DNA of 33,549 nucleotides from JBKPDV01 sp046728075 (GTDB lineage: Bacteria; Acidobacteriota; Thermoanaerobaculia; UBA5066; Gp7-AA6): assembly GCA_046728075.1 (NCBI GenBank), contig JBKPDV010000168.1:1-33549 (forward strand). Direction: 5' to 3'. The notes under the pieces were generated by a model. The model had not been told where the DNA came from. It made no database searches and saw nothing but the letters and a program-made list of their open reading frames with translations. Positions 24,901-32,672 of this stretch are shown one piece after another (position 1 is the stretch's first letter; every line of letters begins with the position of its first letter). The position numbers and the translations under genes were made by a program.

Positions 24901-27660
24901 GAGTACTGGCGCCTGAAGGGGCTCACCGTCGATCTCGTCATCTTGAACGAGCAGGCGACCTCGTACGGGCCGGACCTGCGGGCGACCCTCGAGTCTCTGG
25001 TGCGCACCGGCCGGAGCGCGGCTCCTCCGGACAAGGGACCGGGCGCGATCCACGTTCTGCGCGCGGATCTCCTGACGCCGGCCGAGCGGGACTTGCTGCG
25101 GACGGCCGCGCGCGTCGTGCTGCTGTCGCGGCACGGAACGCTCTCCGAGCAGATCGTGAGGCTTCTCCGCGTGGCGCCGGCCACCCCTCCGCCTCGGCCC
25201 GCCCCGCCGAGCGCTCCCTCCGCGGATATCCCGCCTCCCCATTTCCCGCTCGAGTTCTTCAACGGTCTCGGAGGCTTCGATCTCCAGGGTCGCGAGTACG
25301 TGACGGTCCTGGGAGAGCGCCAGTGGACGCCCGCGCCGTGGGTCAACATCATCTCCAACCCGGGTTTCGGCTTTCTGGTCTCGGAGGCGGGATCCGGATA
25401 CACCTGGTCGGGCAACAGCCGCCAGAATCAGTTGACGCCGTGGTCCAACGATCCGGTCCGCGACCCTCCGGGGGAAGCCCTCCTCCTGCGCGACGAAGAG
25501 ACCCAGGAAATCTGGGGGCCCACGCCCCTTCCGCTGCGCGACGAGTGGCCCTACGTCGTGCGGCATGGCTATGGCTATACCCGTTTCGAGCACGACAGCC
25601 GCGGCGTCTTTCTCGAACTCCTCCAGTTCGTGCCGCCGGAGGACCCGGTGAAGATCTCGCGGCTGACCGTCGAAAACCGATCGGCCGTCACGCGCGTCCT
25701 GTCGGTCTTTGCCTATGTGGAATGGGTGCTCGGAACGCAGCGCAGCGCCTCGGCTCCCTACATCGTGACGGCTCGGGACGCCGGGACGGGGGCGCTTCTG
25801 GCGCGCAATCCCTGGAACGAGGAGTTTCCCGGAGTCGCCTTCGCCGACCTCTGCACGCGCCGGGGCGGCGCGACGGCGTGGACCTGCGACCGGACGGAGT
25901 TTCTCGGAAGAAACGGAAACCTGGAAGCGCCTTCGGCTCTGGCGCCAGGGGTCGCGCTCTCGGGCCGCACGGGCGCCGGCCTCGATCCCTGCGCGGCACT
26001 CCAGCAGACCATCCGACTCGCCCCGGGAGAGAAAACCGAGCTCCTCTTCCTGCTGGGGGAGGCTGCCGACGAACAGGCGGCGCGGCAATTCGTCGAGCGT
26101 TACCGATCCGCGAACCTGAATGCCACTCTCGCCGAAGTGCGGCGCCGTTGGGAGGACGTCCTCGGAGCCCTGCAGGTCTCGACCCCGGACCGATCGATGG
26201 ATCTGATGCTCAACGGATGGCTCCTCTATCAGGCCCTCGCCTGCCGGGTCTGGGGGCGCTCCGCCTTCTACCAGGCGGGAGGAGCTTTCGGGTTCCGCGA
26301 TCAGCTCCAGGACACGCTGGCGTTGACGGTCGCGCGGCGCGACGTCACCCGGGCCCAGATTCTCGCCTCTGCGTCGCGCCAGTTCACCGAGGGGGACGTT
26401 CAGCACTGGTGGCATCCCCCGACGGGAAAAGGAGTGCGCACACGGATCTCGGACGACCTGCTCTGGCTTCCCTACTGCGTCAATCATTACCTCGAGGTCA
26501 CCGGCGACCGGACGGTCCTCGACGAAGTGATTCCGTTTCTCGAAGGGGAACCTCTCAAGCCCGAGGAAGTCGAGCGCTATTTCGAGCCGAAGGTCTCCCC
26601 GGAATCGGCCACGCTCTTCGAGCACTGTGCCCGCGCGCTCGACCGCAGCCTCGCCGTCGGCAGGCACGGACTGCCGCTGATGGGGGCGGGGGACTGGAAC
26701 GACGGCATGAACCGGGTCGGCAGGGAAGGAAAGGGAGAAAGCGTCTGGCTCGCCTGGTTCCTCCATACCAACCTCTGGGAGTTCGCCCGGATCGCCCTGG
26801 AACGGGGCGAGACGGAGCGGGCGCGCCGATGGCAGGAGCACGTGGATCAGCTGAGGATGGCGCTCGAGGGCGTGGGCTGGGACGGAGACTGGTACCGCCG
26901 CGCCTTCTTCGACGACGGAACACCGCTGGGCTCCGCGGAGAACACCGAATGCCGGATCGACTCGATCGCGCAATCCTGGGGAGTCATCTCCGGAGCCGCG
27001 GACACCGAAAGGCGGCGGCGGGCGATGGCCGCGGTGGAAGAATATCTGGTCAAGCGCGGGGACGGCCTCGTTCTCCTCTTCACGCCTCCGTTCGACAAAA
27101 CGCCCCGGGATCCCGGCTACATCAAGGGGTACCTGCCCGGCACGCGCGAAAACGGAGGACAGTACACCCACGCCGCACTCTGGGTCGTGATCGCGTTCGC
27201 CGCGCTGGGTGAGGGGGACAAGGCGGGCGAGCTTTTCGCGATCTTGAATCCCATCAATCACGCCTCGACCCGAGCCGGTCTCCACCGCTACAAAGTCGAG
27301 CCCTATGTCGCAGCCGCCGACATCTACTCGGAGATTCCGCACGTCGGGCGCGGGGGCTGGACCTGGTACACGGGATCGGCCGGCTGGATGTACCGGGCCG
27401 GCATCGAGTGGATCCTGGGATTCCGCCTGCGAGGAACGACGCTGCATCTGGACCCCTGCATCCCGCGCGCCTGGAGCGGCTACCGAGTGACCTTCCGCTA
27501 CCACTCGGCCTCCTATGACCTGGAGGTCGAAAATCCGCGCGGAACGACTCGGGGCGTCACGAGCGTGGAGGTGGACGGCGCAGCGGTTCCGGATGGCGCG
27601 AGAGAGATCCCGCTCGTGGATGACGGCAAGCCTCACAATATAAAGGTTGTATTGGGATAG
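18943..27660 (+). CDS. ndvB: Cyclic beta-1,2-glucan synthase (NdvB/ChvB-like)
   Basis: A giant membrane enzyme of 2905 residues (family near 2800-2900) that builds, cyclises and trims beta-1,2-glucan from UDP-glucose at the inner membrane. Order: helical N-terminal region (1-395); membrane segments near 400-445; GT84 glycosyltransferase with TLDADTR (about 615-622) and RQHRWTRGDWQ (about 765); further membrane segments about 810-985; glycoamylase-like domain from about 1330 (DSGYYDLLASEARLASF); beta-sandwich repeats from about 1630 and 2100; C-terminal GH94 phosphorylase-like domain with the acid GDWNDGMNRVG near 2583 and GGQYTHAALWVVIAFAALGE. Translation starts at ATG 18943 just after a heptad repeat, with a poor Shine-Dalgarno. 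The frame is intact to the stop. The product is probably a periplasmic or secreted glucan; cyclisation itself is inferred from family. Antisense open frames are shadows. Confidence 0.93.
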   Translation: MSASAVREYPSEGPIRGELFSTERLEQFAEALAQEHTTLPGKRRGRPLLPRLEENGRVLLAAYRAIAEAMRQESAISPAAEWLVDNFHIVEEQVREIREDLPRGFYRRLPKLARGPLAGYPRVYALAWAFVEHTDSRFEAEPLRRFVLAYQRVRPLTIGELWALAISLRVVLVENLRRLVEGVNRRRADREKADAIADDLLGVHAAAPVRGLGALENLENRPLSHAFLVQLFSRLRDQDPAVTPALPWLSRRLEAEGTDAEEIVREEHQVQVATHVTVRNVITSMRLLSAVDWRDFFESVSLVESTLRDGTRVAEMDFATRDRYRRAVEELSDGSGVAELEIAQRAVWHAKQAAHANTQARLADPGYYLISRGRKEFEREVQYRLPVAQWMRRAWIRAATPGYISTNLLLTATVLLLPVVLSLLHGTPPETIALLVLLALAPASDLAVAILNRDVTELVGPRRLPKLELAHGVPEELRTLVAVPMLLTNEADIREVLERLEVHFLGNGDGDVRFALLSDWEDAAQESVPEDEPLLAAAIEGLAELNKRHGLAPDGSPRFFLFHRRRVWNPSEGVWMGWERKRGKLHELNRLLRGATNTTFLPLDVTTRAPAGVRYVVTLDADTRLLRGGVRHLVGSMAHSLNEPVFDPKKRMVVDGYGLLQPRVTPMLPAAGGGSLYQRLFSGPRGIDPYAFAVSDVYQDLFGEGIYTGKGIYDVDAFERALDGRVPENTLLSHDLFEGLFARAGLVSDIEIFEEFPGHYEVAASRQHRWTRGDWQLLPWLAGKVPRAGGGREPNPIPAIGRWKIIDNLRRSLVAPSAFLALVAAWVLPATDAELWTLFVTATVALPGLFSFFAGLLPARKGIAKRSFVRGLGSDLALWLGQTTVRLILLAHQAWLMADAIGRTLIRQLFTRRQLLEWTPAAQARRVLDLKATGFLGRMSSAIVLASVAGLAVAVWNPFSWPNACPFVVAWLLSPIVARYISLPPRVVEEEPFSLQDARHFRRVARRTWSYFETFAGALENWIPADNFQEEPRRVIATRTSPTNIGLGLLSTMAASDLGWLGTAELLERLEATFATLEKLERYRGHLYNWYDTRTLQPLEPRYISTVDSGNLAGHLLSLRHACLERLGGPPVSPQALEGVTDVFDLLAQSARALAPVLREGAVTRRQLEAALAAVEVLLTPSPQNAREWLERFQELAARTEMLVDTLQAIALDAPGPAADELADWGTALRAVVATHLRDLEATQAWTLPPGPLPVEAARLLETLSVGQVALEAAPDLYAEAAQQLGSLAGREERSSAGRVAIGDLEKSAQAAAALGRRLAGIARTAARLVEQMDFTFLYDSERKLFSIGYRLTDGRLDSGYYDLLASEARLASFIAIARGNVPASHWFHLGRPLTPVGKGSALVSWSGSMFEYLMPELVMESPPGSLLDQTNRLVVARQIRYGEERGIPWGISEAAYNTRDLELTYQYSNFGVSGLGLKRGLSEDLVVAPYATALAAMVESRAASRNFSRFEELGAVGRYGFYESLDFTPSRLPEGEKYAIVRAFMAHHQGMTIVALANVVQQNAFRARFHTEPAVQATELLLQERTPRAVAVSRPRAEEVRTPLHVRDFVLPVLRRFTSPHHPIPRTHLLSNGRYTVMVTASGSGFSRWRDRDITRWREDATCDDWGTYVFLRDTQSAKIWSAGYQPSGADPEAYEAVFSEDRIEIHRRDANLGTTMQIVVSPEDDAEIRQISLTNLSLRPREIELTSCAELALALPAADASHPAFSKLFVQTEFIPHLEAILATRRPRDAEEERIWIAHVAAVDAETVGATQFETDRARFLGRGRSIRNPASMDEGRPLSNTAGSVLDPIASLRRRVRIKPGGTARLYFVTIAAESREKVLALADKYREPAIFERTATLAWTQAQVQLHHLGITADEAHLFQRVATRLLYCDPSLRAPTEVLARNRLGPSALWRRGISGDVPIVLVRIDHPEDQDIVRQLLRAHEYWRLKGLTVDLVILNEQATSYGPDLRATLESLVRTGRSAAPPDKGPGAIHVLRADLLTPAERDLLRTAARVVLLSRHGTLSEQIVRLLRVAPATPPPRPAPPSAPSADIPPPHFPLEFFNGLGGFDLQGREYVTVLGERQWTPAPWVNIISNPGFGFLVSEAGSGYTWSGNSRQNQLTPWSNDPVRDPPGEALLLRDEETQEIWGPTPLPLRDEWPYVVRHGYGYTRFEHDSRGVFLELLQFVPPEDPVKISRLTVENRSAVTRVLSVFAYVEWVLGTQRSASAPYIVTARDAGTGALLARNPWNEEFPGVAFADLCTRRGGATAWTCDRTEFLGRNGNLEAPSALAPGVALSGRTGAGLDPCAALQQTIRLAPGEKTELLFLLGEAADEQAARQFVERYRSANLNATLAEVRRRWEDVLGALQVSTPDRSMDLMLNGWLLYQALACRVWGRSAFYQAGGAFGFRDQLQDTLALTVARRDVTRAQILASASRQFTEGDVQHWWHPPTGKGVRTRISDDLLWLPYCVNHYLEVTGDRTVLDEVIPFLEGEPLKPEEVERYFEPKVSPESATLFEHCARALDRSLAVGRHGLPLMGAGDWNDGMNRVGREGKGESVWLAWFLHTNLWEFARIALERGETERARRWQEHVDQLRMALEGVGWDGDWYRRAFFDDGTPLGSAENTECRIDSIAQSWGVISGAADTERRRRAMAAVEEYLVKRGDGLVLLFTPPFDKTPRDPGYIKGYLPGTRENGGQYTHAALWVVIAFAALGEGDKAGELFAILNPINHASTRAGLHRYKVEPYVAAADIYSEIPHVGRGGWTWYTGSAGWMYRAGIEWILGFRLRGTTLHLDPCIPRAWSGYRVTFRYHSASYDLEVENPRGTTRGVTSVEVDGAAVPDGAREIPLVDDGKPHNIKVVLG

Positions 27661-27667
27661 TCGAATC

Positions 27668-27801
27668 ACCGGGAACGCCGAGAACGCAGCGTGAACGCCG
27701 GGAAGTGAAGTTTGAACAGGTGAAGTGCCGAACTTCGATCGTTCACACTTCGTACTTCACTTCGCACTTCCCGGCGTTCACGGCGTTCCCGCTGCGTTCT
27801 C
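27668..27801. repeat. Intergenic inverted-repeat element with repeated short words
   Basis: Perfect inverted pairs are TGAACGCCGGGAAGTG (27692-27707) with its complement at 27765-27780, and GAGAACGCAGCG (27680-27691) with its complement at 27790-27801. Between them ACTTC/GAAGT words recur at 5-7 bp spacing. It can fold into a long hairpin between the glucan synthase and the PIG-L gene. It could act as a terminator-like or mRNA-stabilising structure, or be a dispersed repeat. No T tract follows. Confidence 0.75.
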
Positions 27802-27831
27802 CCAAGGCGTTCTGCTACTATCCGCCGCGCC

Positions 27832-30450
27832 ATGAAGCGCGCGATCCTGATCATCACGTGCGGCCTTCTTCTCGCCGTTTCCCTTCTCTCCCTCTCCAAC
27901 GGGCCCGGCACCGAGCTGTCGCCCCCCGCGGCCGGGGGAATCGCGGCCGTCGACACGGCCCTGCAACGTCTCTCGACGAATAAGCGTCTGCTCGTCATCG
28001 CCGCGCACCCGGACGACGAGGACACGCCGCTGCTCACGCTCGTGTCGCGAGGAATGGGAGGCGAAGCGGCGTATCTGTCCTTGACGCGGGGGGACGGGGG
28101 ACAGAACCTGATCGGCGACGAGCTCGGTCCCGGGCTCGGCTTGATCCGGACCGAAGAGCTGAACGCGGCCCGTCGGCTCGACGGCGCGCGGCAGTACTTC
28201 ACGCGTGCGTACGATTTCGGCTTCTCCCGGACTCTGGAGGAAACGCTTCGCTTCTGGCCCAAGGAGGCGCTGCTCGAGGACACGGTTCGCATCGTGCGGC
28301 GTTTCCGGCCCCAGGTGATCGTCGCGATCTTCTCCGGCACGCCGCGCGACGGACACGGCCAGCACCAGGCCTCCGGCGTCGTCGCGCGCGAGGTCTTTTC
28401 AGCCGCCGCGAATCCCGATCGCTTTCGAGAGCTCACCCGCGAGGGGATGCCTCCCTGGCAGGCGACGACGCTGTACCAGACGACCCGCTTCCTCGATCGC
28501 GAGAAGACCACTCTGACGTTCCCGACGGGAGGCCTCGACCCGCTGACGGGCCGGACCTTCCAGCAGATCGCGGTCGCCGACCGAAGCCTTCACCGCTCCC
28601 AGGGAACGGGCGCGCTCCAACAGATCGGTCCGAGTGAGGCGCGAGTGGGATGGCTCGAAGGCGGCGGCGGCCGCGACGCGAAGGACCTCTTCGCGGGCGT
28701 CGACACGTCTCTGGCCGGCCTCGCAGGCGCGTTCGAGGACGCCGCCGGGCGGCGGGACGCGCAGACTCGTCTGGCCCGCGCCGAGGCCCGCGCCCGCGAG
28801 ACGCGGGCCAAGCTCTCGGCGGCCGAGCTTACCGCGGCCGCCGCGCCGATCGCGGCGATCCTCGAGGATCTCCGCGCCGCGCGCGCGCTCGTGCGAGGCG
28901 AGTCACCCGCCGCTGCCGCCGCCCGCATGGTGCTCGACGAAAAGATCCTTCACGCAGAGACCGCCCTGTCCGCGGCGACCGGGCTCGTTCTCGACGCGTT
29001 GGGCGATGCCGAGCTCGCGGCGCCCGGAGACAAGATCACGGCCACGGTCCAGCTCTGGAACCCGGGAGGCACGGCCGTGGAGGTCGAGAGCGCGGCCCTC
29101 GTCAGCCCGGCCGGTTGGCAGATCTCCCCCGCTTCGGACGCCCGAGCGGTCGAGCCCGGCACGCTCGCGGAGTGGAAGCTCGCGGCGACGATCCCCTCTG
29201 ACGCCGCTCCCACCGTCCCGTATTTCCTGAAGAAGCCGCTGACGGGAGGGCTTTACGACTGGAGCGATACCCCGGCTTCGGTTCGCGGAGAGCCGTTCGC
29301 TCCGCCGCCGCTCTCCGCCGCAGTCTCGGTTCGCGTGGCGGGAACGCGGATCACCTTGACCCGTGAGGTGACCTACCGCATTCGCGACGAAGTCTTCGGC
29401 GAGATCCGCCATGTGGTCCGCGCGGTGCCCTCTGTCGAAATCGCGGTCGATCCCGATCTTCTCGTCTGGCCGCTCGACCGAAAAGGGAGCTCGCGAATCT
29501 CGGTCGACGTCCGTTCCAACAGCCGGGTGCCGGTGCAGGGGCAGGTCGAAGCGGCGTTGCCGGCGGGGTGGTTGGCCCGCCCCGTGCCGTTCTCGCTCGC
29601 GAAGAGGGGAGATCACACGAGCGTCGACCTGGTCGTGGAGGCGGCGCGCGATGCCCGAGCCGGCCGGTTCGAGGCGCCCGTCATAGCCGCAGTCAAGGAC
29701 GGCGCGCGAGCCGATCTCGCGATCCGAGTCATCGACTACGAGCACATCCGGCCCGTCTCCTTTCCCCGGCCGAGCCGGCTCGGGTTGACGGCGCTCGACC
29801 TGAAGCTTCCCGTTCTTCGAAGCATCGGCTATGTCCGCGGAGCCTCGGACCGAGTGCCGGAGGCGCTGGCGTCGATCGGCCTGCCGGTCCACGTGCTCTC
29901 CGCCTCCGAGCTCGAGCGCGGCGACCTCGGCCGCTACGACGCGATCGTCGTGGGCGTCCGGGCCTACGAGACCGACCCCGTTCTGCCGGCAGCCAACGGC
30001 CGTCTGCTCGACTACGTCCGCAACGGAGGACTCCTGCTCGTGCAGTATCAGCAGCCGGGCTTCACCGAGAAAGGGTTCGCTCCCGAGAAGCTGGAGATCG
30101 CCCGCGATCGCGTCACGGATGAAACGGCGCCGGTTGTAATTCTCGACCCGACAAATCCGATCTTCACGACTCCCAACCGCATCGGCCCGCCGGACTGGGA
30201 AGGCTGGGTGCAGGAACGAGGTCTCTACTTCGCCCACACCTGGGCGCCCGCCTACCTGCCGCTGCTTTCGATGGCGGATCCGGGCGAGTCCGAGCAGAAG
30301 GGATCGCTCTTAGTCGCGCAGATCGGCAAGGGGCGCTACATCTACACGGGCCTCGCCTTCTTCCGAGAGCTGCCCGCCGGTGTTCCGGGCGCCTACCGTC
30401 TCTTCGCCAACCTGCTCGCCTGGAGAGCTCCCACGACGCCGAGCCGGTGA
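27832..30450 (+). CDS. Exported PIG-L (LmbE-like) deacetylase with extra C-terminal domains
   Basis: An 872-residue exported protein. Signal peptide about 1-22 (ILIITCGLLLAVSLLSL). The PIG-L domain (about 50-280) contains the zinc motif AAHPDDE (His59, Asp61, Asp62) and the distal histidines in DGHGQHQASG (His175, His178). PIG-L enzymes remove acetyl from N-acetylglucosamine-type sugars. A middle region has NEW3-like beta-sandwich domains (about 395-465 and 520-645, NPGGTAVEVESAALVSPAGW). The C-terminal about 670-865 resembles a ThuA/glutamine-amidotransferase-like fold (YDAIVVGVRAYET, YVRNGGLLLVQYQQPG). It is far longer than single-domain deacetylases near 230-300 residues. No clear Shine-Dalgarno; the start is chosen for the signal peptide. 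The true substrate is unknown; a periplasmic glycan is likely. The ABC importer follows closely. Confidence 0.88.
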   Translation: MKRAILIITCGLLLAVSLLSLSNGPGTELSPPAAGGIAAVDTALQRLSTNKRLLVIAAHPDDEDTPLLTLVSRGMGGEAAYLSLTRGDGGQNLIGDELGPGLGLIRTEELNAARRLDGARQYFTRAYDFGFSRTLEETLRFWPKEALLEDTVRIVRRFRPQVIVAIFSGTPRDGHGQHQASGVVAREVFSAAANPDRFRELTREGMPPWQATTLYQTTRFLDREKTTLTFPTGGLDPLTGRTFQQIAVADRSLHRSQGTGALQQIGPSEARVGWLEGGGGRDAKDLFAGVDTSLAGLAGAFEDAAGRRDAQTRLARAEARARETRAKLSAAELTAAAAPIAAILEDLRAARALVRGESPAAAAARMVLDEKILHAETALSAATGLVLDALGDAELAAPGDKITATVQLWNPGGTAVEVESAALVSPAGWQISPASDARAVEPGTLAEWKLAATIPSDAAPTVPYFLKKPLTGGLYDWSDTPASVRGEPFAPPPLSAAVSVRVAGTRITLTREVTYRIRDEVFGEIRHVVRAVPSVEIAVDPDLLVWPLDRKGSSRISVDVRSNSRVPVQGQVEAALPAGWLARPVPFSLAKRGDHTSVDLVVEAARDARAGRFEAPVIAAVKDGARADLAIRVIDYEHIRPVSFPRPSRLGLTALDLKLPVLRSIGYVRGASDRVPEALASIGLPVHVLSASELERGDLGRYDAIVVGVRAYETDPVLPAANGRLLDYVRNGGLLLVQYQQPGFTEKGFAPEKLEIARDRVTDETAPVVILDPTNPIFTTPNRIGPPDWEGWVQERGLYFAHTWAPAYLPLLSMADPGESEQKGSLLVAQIGKGRYIYTGLAFFRELPAGVPGAYRLFANLLAWRAPTTPSR

Positions 30451-30494
30451 GGCCCGGCAACTCCGCGAGTTCCGGCTGCTATTCTTCGCGCCGC

Positions 30495-31517
30495 ATGCGA
30501 GCGCGATTCTGGCTGCCGGCGCTTCTTGTTCTCGCCGCGGCCTGCCGGCGGGACTCCCGAACGCCGATCGTCGTCTACTCTCCGCACGGACGGGATCTGC
30601 TCGGCCTGATGGAGAAGACCTACGAGCAGAAGCATCCGGACGTCGACATCCGATGGCTCGACATGGGCTCGCAGGAGGTCTATGACCGGGTTCGCTCGGA
30701 GAAGCCCAACCCGCAGGCGGACCTCTGGTACGGCGGTCCGAACACGATCTTTGCGCGCGCCGCCCGGGAGGATCTGCTCGGCCCGTTTCGTCCGGGCTGG
30801 TCGAGCGCCATTCCCTCCGAGAGCCGTGGCCCCAGCGACCTGTACTTCGGCCTGTACCGCACGCCCGCCGTTCTCGTCTACAACGCGGCGGCGATCCCGG
30901 CGGCCGACGCTCCCCGCGATTGGGACGATCTGCTCGACCCGCGCTGGAAAAAGAAGATCATCATCCGCTATCCGCTGGCCTCGGGAACGATGCGCGCCTT
31001 CTTCGGGATGATTCTGTCCCGCTCGGTGGAGGAAACCGGCTCGCCCGATCGCGGCTTCGAATGGCTGAAAAAGCTCGACGCTCAGACCAAGAACTACGAA
31101 ATGAACGCTTCCGTGCTGGTGGAAAAGATCGCGCGGCGCGAGGGGCTGATCACGGTCTGGGATCTTCCCGATGTCCTGCTCGAGATGCGAAAGAGCAAGG
31201 ACCTGGCCTACGTTTTCCCCAGGAGCGGGACTCCCGTCATCGATGACGCGGTCGGCCTCGTCCAACGAGCGAAGCACGCCGACGCCGCGCGGCCGTTCAT
31301 CGAATGGCTCGGCAGCCCGGAGGCCGAGATCCTCGCCGCGGAGAAGGCGTATCGTTTGCCCGCGCGAACGGACCTGCCGGACTCCCAGCTCCCCGATTGG
31401 GCGCGCGACGTCGTGCAGAAGATGGTTCCCGCGCGGCTGAACTGGGACTCAATCGAGCGGGAGGGAGCGGCCTGGATGGCGCGCTGGGACCGGGAAGTGA
31501 GAGGACGGGGGAAATGA
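30495..31517 (+). CDS. ABC importer substrate-binding lipoprotein, Fe(III)/AfuA type
   Basis: A 340-residue periplasmic binding protein of the family-1 extracellular solute-binding fold. The N-terminus RFWLPALLVLAAAC is a signal with Cys at a lipobox-like position, so it is probably a lipoprotein. Motifs include IVVYSPHGRDLLGLMEKTYE, NPQADLWYGGPNTIF, DWDDLLDPRWKKKIIIRYP and GLVQRAKHADAARPFIEWL, all typical of AfuA/FutA-like iron, spermidine or phosphonate binders. ATG 30495 is preferred for the signal peptide; a GTG at 30447 overlaps the PIG-L stop (GTGA) but adds 16 residues before the signal. It is the first gene of binding protein-ATPase-permease. The ligand is inferred from resemblance and operon form only. 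Confidence 0.88.
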   Translation: MRARFWLPALLVLAAACRRDSRTPIVVYSPHGRDLLGLMEKTYEQKHPDVDIRWLDMGSQEVYDRVRSEKPNPQADLWYGGPNTIFARAAREDLLGPFRPGWSSAIPSESRGPSDLYFGLYRTPAVLVYNAAAIPAADAPRDWDDLLDPRWKKKIIIRYPLASGTMRAFFGMILSRSVEETGSPDRGFEWLKKLDAQTKNYEMNASVLVEKIARREGLITVWDLPDVLLEMRKSKDLAYVFPRSGTPVIDDAVGLVQRAKHADAARPFIEWLGSPEAEILAAEKAYRLPARTDLPDSQLPDWARDVVQKMVPARLNWDSIEREGAAWMARWDREVRGRGK

Positions 31518-31520
31518 GAT

Positions 31521-31609
31521 CATTTGCGATTGGCGATTTGTGATTGGTGATTTGAGATGACAGGCCCGCCGAACCCAAATCACAAATCACAAATCACAAA
31601 TCACAAATC
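31521..31609 (+). repeat. Inverted pair of heptad arrays across the ATPase start
   Basis: Left arm 31521-31555: CATTTGC, GATTGGC, GATTTGT, GATTGGT, GATTTGA, five in-phase 7-bp units. Right arm 31577-31609: AAATCAC four times plus AAATC, perfect. The arms are largely reverse complements and could pair around a loop of about 21 bp that contains the ATG at 31557. The right arm is translated (NHKSQIT per 21 bp). Confidence 0.85.
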
Positions 31610-32672
31610 TTTCCTCTCCCTCGACCACCTCGAGAAATCCTTCGGATCCGTGCGGGTGACGGCCGATCTATCCCTCGAGGTTTTCGAGAGCGAGATCCTG
31701 GCTTTGCTCGGGCCCTCGGGGAGCGGAAAGACGACGGTCTTACGCCTGGTCGCGGGCTTCGAGGCACCCGACTCGGGCCGCATCGTCGTCGAAAAGGAAG
31801 ACGTCACCCGCACTCCTCCCGAGCGCCGCCGCTTCGGAATGGTCTTTCAGCATTACGCGCTCTTTCCTCACCTGACCGTCGCCGAGAACGTCGCGTTCGG
31901 GTTGGAGGCGCAGGGGATGGGGAAAGCGGCGGCCGCGGCCCGAGTGGCCGAGACGCTGGCGGTCGTGGAGCTCTCGGGCTTCCAAGACCGCCGGGTCACC
32001 CAGCTTTCCGGCGGGCAGCAGCAAAGGGTCGCGCTCGCGCGCGCGCTCGCGCCGCGGCCGCGCGTACTCCTCCTGGACGAACCTCTCTCGAATCTCGATC
32101 CGAGTCTGCGCGAGCGCACCCGTCGGGAGCTCGCCCGGCTCATCCGCAAGATCGGGATCACGACTCTCTTTGTAACGCATGAGCAGGAGGAGGCCTTCGA
32201 TCTGGCCGACCGCGTCGCGGTCATTCACCGCGGCGCGCTCGAACAGGTGGGCTCGCCGGAGGAGCTCTACGAGAACCCGGTCACGCGCTTCGTTGCCTCC
32301 TTCATCGGGCGCTCGAGCGTTCTTTCGGCGGTTTGGGACCCCGCGTCCGGCGGCCTCGCGGTCCTTCCCACCGGCCAGCGATGGGACGCCGTCGCAGGCG
32401 ACTCACTCACGAAAGGCGAGCGCATCGATCTGCTGGTGCGCTCGGAGGCGCTGCACTTCGCTCCGGTAGGGGTCGCGGGAGCGGCCGCCGGGACGGTCTC
32501 CGCGTGCCGCTACGGAGGGCGCGCGTCCCTCTTCACGGTGGCCCTCGACCATCTCGTCGAGGTCGAGGTCCTCGCCCGATCCGACTCCGCGCTCGTCGGC
32601 GAACGAATTGCCGTCTTGCCGTCGGAGGACGGCCCGAAGCCCCGGGCCTATCGGGCCGAAAAAAACCAATGA
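31557..32672 (+). CDS. ABC transporter ATPase, FbpC/PotA-like
   Basis: Nucleotide-binding subunit of 371 residues. Walker A GPSGSGKTT (52-60), Q-loop Gln98 (VFQHYALFPHL), signature LSGGQQQR (150-157), Walker B VLLLDEP (170-176), H-loop His208 (VTHEQEEA), then a C-terminal TOBE-like region (about 280-365) as in iron and polyamine importers. The first 18 residues (NHKSQITNHKS) are encoded by a heptad DNA repeat and are not family sequence. ATG 31557 is the only ATG, GTG or TTG between the in-frame stop TGA at 31548-31550 and the conserved LSLDHLEKSFG, so the repeat is part of the gene. The Shine-Dalgarno is weak. Loss or gain of one 7-bp unit would shift the frame. ATGA overlap (32669-32672) couples it to the permease. 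Confidence 0.9.
   Translation: MTGPPNPNHKSQITNHKSFLSLDHLEKSFGSVRVTADLSLEVFESEILALLGPSGSGKTTVLRLVAGFEAPDSGRIVVEKEDVTRTPPERRRFGMVFQHYALFPHLTVAENVAFGLEAQGMGKAAAAARVAETLAVVELSGFQDRRVTQLSGGQQQRVALARALAPRPRVLLLDEPLSNLDPSLRERTRRELARLIRKIGITTLFVTHEQEEAFDLADRVAVIHRGALEQVGSPEELYENPVTRFVASFIGRSSVLSAVWDPASGGLAVLPTGQRWDAVAGDSLTKGERIDLLVRSEALHFAPVGVAGAAAGTVSACRYGGRASLFTVALDHLVEVEVLARSDSALVGERIAVLPSEDGPKPRAYRAEKNQ

Noticed and set aside
21139..27669. A 2176-codon open frame on the minus strand opposite the glucan synthase
   Set aside because: It mirrors a well-supported gene; in GC-rich DNA with G/C at third positions, antisense frames often stay open. The translation is Arg/Gly/Glu-rich with no domain pattern.
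31577..31609. CRISPR-like repeat array
   Set aside because: Units are 7 bp with no spacers; this is a simple tandem repeat.
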